Shown: positions 8,392-14,935 of the stretch, in pieces
How positions within the stretch are numbered: position 1 is the first letter of the stretch
Layout: every line of letters starts with the position of its first letter
Origin: Cochliopodium minus
Taxonomy: Eukaryota; Discosea; Himatismenida; Cochliopodiidae
Direction of reading: 5' to 3'
Assembly: GCA_024220525.1 (NCBI GenBank)
Contig: JAMYWO010000597.1
Location: 1-14,935 of the forward strand
DNA: 14,935 nt
Position numbers and translations under genes: made by a program
Notes under the pieces: generated by a model
Told to the model about the DNA's origin: nothing
The model's input: the letters and a program-made list of their open reading frames with translations, nothing else
Database searches by the model: none

Positions 8392-11300
8392 ATGGATTTG
8401 AAATATAAAAAGAATTCTGGATCTAATATATTTAATTCACCTATCAAAGGGGGGAATGGTATATAATAACTTTATTCACCAAAAATACATAAACGGAATC
8501 CAAAAAAAAAAATTATTTAATATGAATTTTATAGGTGTGGTAAATAAGAAGAGCCCTCAATCAATAGAAAGTAAACTAACATTAAAAATAAATTTTTTTA
8601 TTATTTCAAATTATATTCAAAATTCAATTATATTCTCCACCAGAATTAATAACGATCACATATCCCGATAAGAGCAATTCAACTGTAAAATTTGATATAA
8701 ATGAACATCTGATTAATTAATTTGGAATTAAGAATTTTTTAAAAAAACTTTTCTTCATTTAATTTTCAGGTAAAAATAGATATTAACAAAACATCTGATT
8801 TTTTGTTGGTGATGGCATGTGAAAATAAGAAATTAAATAAAGAAGAATATAGATTGGAGAAGCACAATGGTGAAGAGATAAGAGCGGATATGATAGTGAA
8901 GGAATATGTTGATGAAATACATGTCATATTGAAAAAAAAGACGAATGATCTCTCACCAAGCATTTTTAACAAAAAGAGATCCACAAATAATACAGATTTA
9001 AGTAGGCCAATCAGTATGATGATTCCCAAGAATGATCAAGATTCACCAAATAATAGGCCAATAAGTCAACCACCTTCCAAAAATGTGCCCTTAAAAGATA
9101 CAACTTTGAATTATGTGGTTGCATCACCCAAGATGGTCAAAAAGCCCTTGATGAAGAAAGTGAATATCAATTCTAATCAAATCCCTCCCAAATCTCCACC
9201 CATCAAAGAAAATAACAAAATTTCCCCATCAAAAGAGAGCCCGGAGCCGTCAAAAAATCTGCCTCCCAATAAAAAACCTCCTCCACGTCCATTGAGATCT
9301 AATCTATCGAAATCCACAGGAAATGTCCTCGAAAACAGCTACATCAAAAAAATACACGTCGAATCTAAGATCAAGGACACAAACTCCATCGATTCTGGCC
9401 ACAAAAACAATTTCAATGATCAAACTTCTCTCATCTTGGAGGATAAAGTGGGAAGCAGCGAAACTAAGCCTAAGGAATCTTTCAGGGACAAAATTGCAAA
9501 TGAGTTATTTACTACTGAGCAATCTTACATAAAGGGACTTTCCTTATTACAAGAGGTAAAACAATCCAATTTCTAAAATTTTTTTTTTTTTGTCTTTCAA
9601 ATTAAAAAATTTCTAAAAATTTTTTTTTTATTTTTATTTTTTTTTATAATTGTTTTTTTTTTTTTTAGTTTTTTTTTATTTTTTCATTTAAAAATTATTT
9701 TTTATTTTTTTTCTAGATTTATATTGCCAAATTGGCCTCTCTTTCGGAAGAAAATGGATGGCCAGACCACATCAAAATTTGCCTCAAAAAAATCTCGAAC
9801 ATGGTCGAGAGTGTCTATTCTATTAACAAAGTTTTGTTGAATGATTTGGAAGAAACAATGAAGAAGTGGAACAAAGACTCCACTTTGGGGGATGTTTTAA
9901 ACAAACTCACTCCCTTCCTAAAAGTTTACACCACATATATTTCTGAATATGACAGTGCCACACAAGGTAAAATTTTTTTTATTTTTTATTGTTTTATTTT
10001 TCATTTTTTTATTTATTATTTTTTTTTATTTTTTTTTTCATTTTTTTTATTTTTTAATTAGCTCTCACCAAATGCGAAAAATACCAAGCTTATACCGATA
10101 CAATAAACGAAATACAACTCAGCCAAAATACTCTAGACATGAGGAGCTATTTCATCACTCCAGTCCAAGTAATTATAAAATATATTCCTTAATTTTTAAT
10201 TTTTTTAATTTTAATTTTTTTTAATTTTAATTTTTATGAATTTTTAATTTTTTTAATTTAAATTTTTTTTTAAATTTTTTTTTGTATTAATTTTTTTTTT
10301 CAATTTTTTCAAGAGAATTCCCAGATATATTTTACTTTTAAGAGACTTGATCAAACACACTCCGGAGTCCCATTCGGACCTTACTTTGCTGCAAGTGACA
10401 TTCACCAAAATGTCTAAAGTGGCAGACGAAGTAAATGAGTCTGTGAAAAAAGCAGAGAATCTTGCCAAATGCCTCACTATACAAAACTTAATTATAAACG
10501 GAGATGTAAATTTTCTAAAGAATGAACTAAGTTTTATCAAATTTTATTAATTTATTTGTTAATTAATTTTCAAATATTTGTTTTTCAAAATTTTGATTAT
10601 TTTTTATTTTTTATTTCAAAATTTTACAACAGTTTAAAATTTGTTAGTCACAAATTAATATCCGCTAACAAAATTTATTTTATTTTGGACATGTCTAATT
10701 TTTTATTTATTTTTTATTTTTTATTTTATTTTTTATTTTTGTTTTACCATTTTCATTTCATTTTTTATCTTTGATTATTTTTATTTATTTTTATTTATTT
10801 TTTATTATTAATTTATTTTTTATTTTTCTTATTTTATTTTACCATTTTCATTTTTCATTTTTATCTTTTATTATTTTTATTTATTTTTTCTGATTATTTT
10901 TATTTTTTATTTTTATTTTGAATTTTTTTTACTTGAAAAAATTTCTTCATTTTTACAAACTTTTTTTCTCAATTTATTATAGATCATCGCACCACACAGA
11001 AATTTCATAAAAGAAAGCAAATTGCGAAAGGTATGTAGGAAGGACATCCAAACGAGAATGGTGTGGCTATTTTCCGACATCCTTGTCTACGCTCACAAAC
11101 TCTCCCGCAGCGAGCGTCTCACCAACAAGAAATTCAAGTATAAAAAGCCTCTTTATTTTGATTTGATCTCTTCTAAAGTCGAGCCATTTCAAAATGATAT
11201 TTCTGAAGGTATTTTTATTAAAACCGTTTTATAATTGTTAATTGTTAATTTATTTTTTATTTTTTATTTTTTATTTTTTATTTTTATTTTTTTTTATTTT

Positions 11301-11978
11301 TTTTTATTATTTATTTCTTATTTTTTTTTTATTTTTTTTTATTTTTTTTTATTTTTTTTTTATTTTTTTTTTATTTTTCATTAGGAGATGAAAAGAAATC
11401 AATCCAAATTTTGACTGAAAAAAAGTCTTTTGTGTTTATTGCGGAGTCAGAGGAAGAGAAGAACGTTTGGATCGATGTTTTGACCAAAGCCATCGAAAAT
11501 GTAAAGAATAAGCTGAACAGTTTTAACAAAGAAAGTGATGAGATCACCCATTCTCCTGTTTGGTAAAAAAAAATTAAAAAATAAATAATAAATAAAATTT
11601 TTTCAAAAAAAAAAAAGGGTTTCTAATTCAAAGTCTGATCGTTGTATGGCATGCAAAAAAGGTTTCACTTTTGTAGTTAGAAGGTAACAAAACTTCTTTT
11701 TTTTTTTTCCATTTTAAATTTATTTTTTTTTTCTATATTAGACATCATTGCAGAGCATGGTAAATATTTTATCCTTTTATTTATAACCAGCAAATAATCT
11801 TTAAAAAAAGCGGGCTTTTGGGTAATTTCGATAAAATTATTATTTTTTTTAATTAAATTGTTCAATTCATTTTATTTTAGTTTGTGGAACTTGTTCTGAT
11901 CAAAAGATTGCAATCCCTAAAATAAGCACCAAGAAGAAGCGCGTTTGTGACGCTTGCTACAAAAAAGTTCGTGGTTGA
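8392..11978 (+). CDS. RhoGEF with RBD/COBL-like ubiquitin fold, DH, PH and FYVE domains
   Basis: Exons: 8392..8458, 8535..8570, 8644..8684, 8770..9555, 9717..9966, 10062..10168, 10314..10505, 10983..11208, 11385..11562, 11618..11683, 11742..11759, 11811..11821, 11881..11978; 691 aa, every junction in phase, TGA stop. Residues 35-105 look like an RBD/COBL-type ubiquitin fold (LITITYPDKSN, then FLLVMACENKKLNKEEYRL). A Ser/Pro-rich linker with an SH3-ligand-like KKPPPRPLR (216-224) follows. DH domain about 287-493 contains NELFTTEQSYIKGLSLL and the hallmark PVQRIPRYILLLRDL. PH domain about 494-610 has APHRNFIKESKLRK and MVWLFSDILVYA. FYVE finger 628-691 has the Cys pairs, RRHHCRACG and RVCDACY. 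It should activate a Rho/Rac GTPase at membranes holding PI3P. The usual WxxD of FYVE is WVSN here, which may weaken PI3P binding. The first two exons are the least certain. Confidence 0.95.
8685..8800 (+). repeat. Diverged tandem copy: intron start duplicates next exon start
   Basis: The first 30 bases of intron 3 (8685-8714) resemble the first 31 bases of exon 4 (8770-8800). Both begin GTAAAA, share GATAT, and end with the identical AACATCTGATT; a single 1-base gap is needed. In the reading frame the intron copy would give VKFDIN and the exon copy gives VKIDIN. The intron copy then reaches a TAA. Confidence 0.75.
9556..9716 (+). repeat. T-rich intron of RhoGEF
   Basis: Intron 4 is almost entirely T with scattered A (runs of up to 13 T), donor GTAAAA and acceptor CTAG. 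Nothing else is seen in it. Confidence 0.8.
10506..10982 (+). repeat. Long T-rich intron between DH and PH exons
   Basis: At 477 bases this is the longest intron of the RhoGEF, made largely of TTTTATTT-like units from about 10690 to 10960. It falls exactly between the DH domain (ending NGD) and the PH domain (starting IIAPHRNF). No open frame or RNA signal is seen. Confidence 0.75.
11209..11384 (+). repeat. T-rich intron within PH domain
   Basis: 176 bases with regular ATTTTTTTTT and TTTTTTA-type units from about 11250 to 11377, donor GTATTT and acceptor TTAG. Simple-sequence expansion on the coding strand. Confidence 0.75.
11742..11821 (+). other. Two consecutive microexons (18 and 11 nt) in the FYVE finger
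   Basis: Exon 11 (11742..11759) encodes the end of Arg, HHCRA and the start of Cys. Exon 12 (11811..11821) is 11 nt, CGGGCTTTTGG, completing CGLL and the first base of Val. Only with both does the frame continue from RR in exon 10 to CGTCSDQ in exon 13, restoring the spacing HHCRACG-x2-V-C-x2-C expected in FYVE. Exon 12 has a purine-rich acceptor (TTAAAAAAAG) and donor GTAATT; skipping it breaks the frame. Confidence 0.82.
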
Positions 11979-12378
11979 TCCAGTTCTTTAAAGAAAAAAA
12001 AAAAACGACCCATGTGGGAGGATTTTGATCAAAAAAACTTTCAGAAACTTACTTTTATTATTTTTCTTTTTGTAAATAAAAAAAAAAAGTAAAAAAATAA
12101 TATATTTTTTTAAAATAAAAATTTAATTGTGCACAAGAGTCTGAATTGTCAAAGATGTAAAATTGGGAGGAAAATTCATCTTAAGAGTAGGTTATTTTAA
12201 TTCAATTCTTCATCAGTAATTTTTTGGTATTCTGGGATTATATGAAGAGAGTCCAACAAATCAAGATCTTTTCTTTTAATTTAATGTGGATTCTATAAAA
12301 TAATGGCCAATTTTTTTCCATCTTTTTTTTATTTGTTGCTTCCACCATACACTGTACAAAAAAAAAAAAAAAAAAGGA
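11979..12378. other. Spacer between RhoGEF stop and DXD glycosyltransferase start
   Basis: 400 bases with no open frame of note. AATAAA-type signals occur near 12073 and 12113, suitable for RhoGEF transcript ends. The stretch 12125-12350 is of mixed base composition, unlike the introns. A run of 18 A (12358-12375) stands just before the GGAATG of the next gene, an A-rich leader of the sort seen before starts in AT-rich protists. Confidence 0.45.
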
Positions 12379-13674
12379 ATGTTCATTTTGAAAAAGATCC
12401 CTCATAAATATAGGCCATATACCAATTGGATGATTTTGAATTTAATTGCACTCATAATCTTCTATTATATTATCTCCTCCCTCGTGGCAGAGAACAGGGA
12501 ATATTCGAAGAAGCTGAAACAATCAAGAATTAGGATAAATGATCTCGAGATAAATTATAAATTGGCCAAAGTTGATAAGATATCATTAGGTTGCGAAAAA
12601 AATTCGACCATCCCTAAAGTCATATTCCAGTAAAAACAAAAAAGATTTTCATCTAATCATCACAAATATTTTATAATACAAGATAATTTGAAATAACCTC
12701 CTTTTTCCCTTTAATAATAAAGAAATTATTTTTTGCCAATAGGTAACAATCATTTTTTTATTATTTATTATTTATTATTTTTATTTATCATTTTTTTTTA
12801 TTTAAAAAAAATCTTTTCTTTTGTTATTAACAAAATACTCATTTCATTTTTTTTTTAGAAAAAATCCCTCCTCTGATGGCTAGGGCAATGAAGAGCATCC
12901 GAAGATTGAATCCAGACTACGAATTCGTTTACATGGATGATGAGAAAAGTATAGATCTCATTAGGAACAAGTTTGGCAAAGGAAGTGACGAAGAACTAGT
13001 AAATAATAAATAATAAAATAATAAATAATAAATAAGAAATATAAATATATCAAAATAATAAAATATGAATAAATAATAAATTTAAAGTTTTAATCAAATA
13101 ATGTTATTTTTTTAAATCGATTAGATTTTTGATTGTTTTTATCCTGGAGCTTTAAAGTCTGACATTGTAAGATACATTTTGCTGTATATTTATGGAGGTA
13201 TAAAAAATAAAAAAATATAATAAAAAATAAAGAATATGATAAAATAAATTAGAAAAATTAATTTTAAATTAAAATGATAAACGTTAGGATACCATTTTGA
13301 TATAGATTTGTTTGCACATAAACCTTTGGATTCTTTTGTTGAAAAAGATGTACACATGGTTGCTGCTCTAGGTATAAAATTAAATTCATTAAAATAAAAA
13401 TAAAAATAAAAATAAAAATAAAAATAAAAATAAAAATAAAAATAAAAATAAAAATAAATGAAAAGTTTTGATTTAGAACCAAACAACTTTGGAGTGAATC
13501 AAGCATTTTTTGGATGCATCCCCAAACATCCAGCACTGAGGAGAATTTTAGACCGAATCATTTATAATTGTAAAAACAAGCACATTCCATTAGACCCCGA
13601 TTACAAAGGCACCAAGCCTGGTTTGCCTAGGAAATGGAGAGAACTCTTGTCTTTGACTGGTCCCATATTGCTGG
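12379..13674 (+). CDS. DXD-motif glycosyltransferase (GT32/OCH1-like), 5' part
   Basis: Exons: 12379..12629, 12723..12742 (20-nt microexon), 12859..12998, 13125..13197, 13288..13371, 13477..13674, with a donor GTAATT at 13675 leading to a missing 3' end; 256 residues can be read, all junctions in phase. Residues 1-16 are a basic tail, about 17-37 a membrane anchor (WMILNLIALIIFYYIISSLV), then a short coiled-coil-like stem; a type II Golgi protein is expected. IPKVIF followed by KIPPLMARAMKSIRRLNPDY and YMDD is the usual opening of the sugar-binding DXD family. ALKSDIVRYILLYIYGGYHF followed by DID gives the DXD metal/nucleotide-sugar site (D166, D168). GVNQAFFGCIPKHP follows. Donor sugar unknown; mannosyl- or other hexosyl-transfer is usual for the family. 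The C-terminus is lost at the N at 13835. Confidence 0.9.
13391..13458. repeat. AAAAAT hexanucleotide tandem repeat in intron
   Basis: About 11 copies of AAAAAT with essentially no interruption, filling most of the intron 13372..13476. Read on the minus strand it yields spurious alternating Phe-Tyr or Phe-Ile frames. A likely length-variable microsatellite. Confidence 0.9.
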
Positions 13675-13760
13675 GTAATTTATTTTAAATAAAAAATGAT
13701 AATGTATCAATGTAAATAAAAATAAAATAAATAAGAAATTAAATTAAAATAAAAAAATGT

Positions 13761-13834
13761 ATAAAATAAATAAAATAAATAAAATAAATAAAATAAATAA
13801 AATAAATAAAATAAATAAAATAAATAAAATAAAT
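13761..13834. repeat. AAAATAAAT 9-bp tandem repeat ending at the N
   Basis: Roughly eight copies of AAAATAAAT run without interruption from about 13761 to 13834 and stop at the undetermined base 13835. The sequence after the N is of quite different composition. The repeat is a plausible cause of an assembly break. Confidence 0.9.
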
Positions 13835-13835
13835 N
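13835..13835. other. Undetermined base (N), probable contig junction
   Basis: The only N in the window. A plus-strand gene to its left and a minus-strand gene to its right both stop short of their 3' ends here, with no stop codon for either. Confidence 0.7.
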
Positions 13836-14897
13836 TGAACTCTGTTTGCCCTGACCAATCTGTCGCTATCACAGGAAGTCCCATGGACATCGCTTCTACA
13901 TAAGGTCTCCCCAACTTTAAAAAAAATTAAGTCATGACCGAGGTGAAAATTAAAATTGAATTTTTAAAAACGAAGATTATTAAAAGTATTGCAAACGAAA
14001 TAAATTAAATAGAATTTCAATGGGTTTTTGAAAAAGATTTTACCCTTCTCTACTTGGAAGCACAAAACAATCAGCTGCTTTGTACATACTTTAATTCTTC
14101 ATTCGTAATTTTGTCAAAAGAGAGCCATACTTTGTTCTTTGCCTACAAAAAAATTGAATAAATTTATTTTTATTTTTATTTTTTTATTTTTTATTTTTTT
14201 TTTTATTTTTCCTTTTTTTTATTTTTTTAATTTGCATTTTACCTACTTCTTTGATGATTCTTTGGACCGGGTAAATTCGATGATTTCTTGCATGACATAC
14301 TCTTCGTCAGAGTTGTAGGGATTAGTCAAATGACCAAAACACAGTCATCTTCTGATGTGAACTCAGAAGCATGAATTGAGGAGAATATCCCATCCTTTAC
14401 GGTATTCCCATTTGAAAATACTTTTTAAAAAAAATTATTTTTTTGAAAATTTTTATTTTTATAGAATTAATGGATAATATTTAATTTTATTTAATTAAAG
14501 ATTCTGATCAAAATTTTACTAAAAATTTCAATTTTATTTCATCAAAGAAATTTAATTTTTTTGAGTTTTTTTCTTTAAATTAATTTAACAAGAAAAATTT
14601 TTGTTTCAAAAAAAAGAATTTTTAAACTAAAATTTTTTTTTTTGAAATTTTTTTTTACCTTAAAAACAAAAGGTTTTTCTCAGGAGGCTCCTCAATGAAG
14701 CGGAACAAATCAAGAGGCTCAGCAAGACTAGGATCAAAAAACTCTGAGTCGACAGATTCACCCACCACAAAAATCTTGGCCTTCTTCACTCCCGAGCGTG
14801 CAAAAGTGTCTTTGTTGAATCTTGATGGCACCCACACTTCGTCGTATGAGTTACAAATGTCCACCCAGTTTTGGTTGATTCTGTCGGTTTCAAACAT
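13836..14897 (-). pseudogene. GT4-like glycosyltransferase, internal part with several frameshifts
   Basis: Exon-like blocks (minus): 14659..14897 (intact, starting MFETDRINQNWVDICNSYDE), 14247..14420, 14044..14142 and 13836..13914, separated by GT-AG introns. They follow the order of a GT-B group-1 glycosyltransferase of the same family as the gene at the left edge: MFETDR, DEVWVPSRFN, FVVGESVDSEFFDP, then SIFKWEYRKGWDILL, TNPYNSDEEYVMQEI, WLSFDKITNEEL, MYKAADCFVLPSREG, and RPYVEAMSMGLPVIATDWSG. Frame is lost near 14365, 14329, about 14280, 14091 and 13909, each consistent with a one-base change. The N-terminus is beyond the right edge and the C-terminus is lost at the N. Either a decaying paralogue or a good gene in low-accuracy sequence; the amino-acid conservation between breaks favours sequence error or very recent decay. 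I give no repaired protein. Confidence 0.85.
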
Positions 14898-14935
14898 CTT
14901 TAATCAAAAAAAAAAGAAATTGTTGTTTTATTTTT

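Noticed and set aside
8456-8671. 71-codon plus-strand frame
   Set aside because: It runs through introns 1 and 2 of the RhoGEF; the spliced reading gives the ubiquitin-fold start in phase with exon 4.
13190-13536. Minus-strand frames with alternating Phe-Tyr or Phe-Ile
   Set aside because: They come from translating the AAAAAT repeat in an intron and the antisense of real exons.
8716-14420. Possible reassignment of TGA as Trp, to explain in-frame TGA codons
   Set aside because: Trp is encoded by TGG throughout, TGA ends three genes at the expected place, and the TGA codons in the right-hand gene come with frame changes.
1-14935. tRNA, rRNA or transposon genes
   Set aside because: I saw no cloverleaf-like GC-rich segment, rRNA-like stretch, transposase or reverse-transcriptase motif by eye; a covariance-model scan was not possible.

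Overview
This is a stretch of nuclear DNA from a single-celled eukaryote with an extremely AT-rich genome. The exons have ordinary base composition. The introns and spacers are almost pure A/T, 51 to 477 bases long, and bounded by GT (usually GTAAAA) and AG. TAA/TGA/TAG behave as normal stops. Gene content (a TKL-type kinase with an Asn-rich leader, a RhoGEF carrying PH and FYVE domains, a ubiquitin-related PARP, Golgi-type glycosyltransferases) suggests an amoeboid protist, but the sequence does not settle the lineage. No bacterial, viral or transposon gene was recognised.

Layout, left to right. (1) 108-965, minus: 5' part of a GT4-like glycosyltransferase with an N-terminal membrane anchor, running off the left edge; a second open frame overlaps its first exon. 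(2) 1340-5151, minus: complete 11-exon protein kinase (681 aa). (3) 5270-8259, minus: complete 8-exon PARP (682 aa) with a ubiquitin-conjugating-like N-terminus, two UBA-like segments, a Cys cluster and an intact H-Y-E catalytic set. (4) 8392-11978, plus: complete 13-exon RhoGEF (691 aa) with an RBD/COBL-like ubiquitin fold, a Pro-rich linker, DH, PH and FYVE. (5) 12379-13674, plus: 5' part of a DXD glycosyltransferase (GT32/OCH1-like) with a type II membrane anchor. (6) 13835: a single N at the end of a 9-bp tandem repeat. (7) 13836-14897, minus: internal part of a second GT4-like glycosyltransferase broken by several frameshifts.

All splice models were built by hand by matching reading phase across each GT-AG junction. 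The three complete genes close exactly in frame over 11, 8 and 13 exons, which is the main support for them. Genes are packed tightly: the kinase start lies 118 bases from the PARP stop, and PARP and RhoGEF diverge from a 132-base shared promoter region.

The genes do not form an obvious operon-like system. Three encode signalling or membrane-trafficking proteins (kinase, PARP, PI3P-type RhoGEF) and three encode glycosyltransferases probably acting in the secretory pathway. The most notable points are an intron whose 5' end is a diverged copy of the next exon, a chain of microexons (18 and 11 nt) encoding the FYVE zinc-binding core, a kinase with an altered catalytic loop and an unassigned C-terminal region, and a probable assembly junction at the N.
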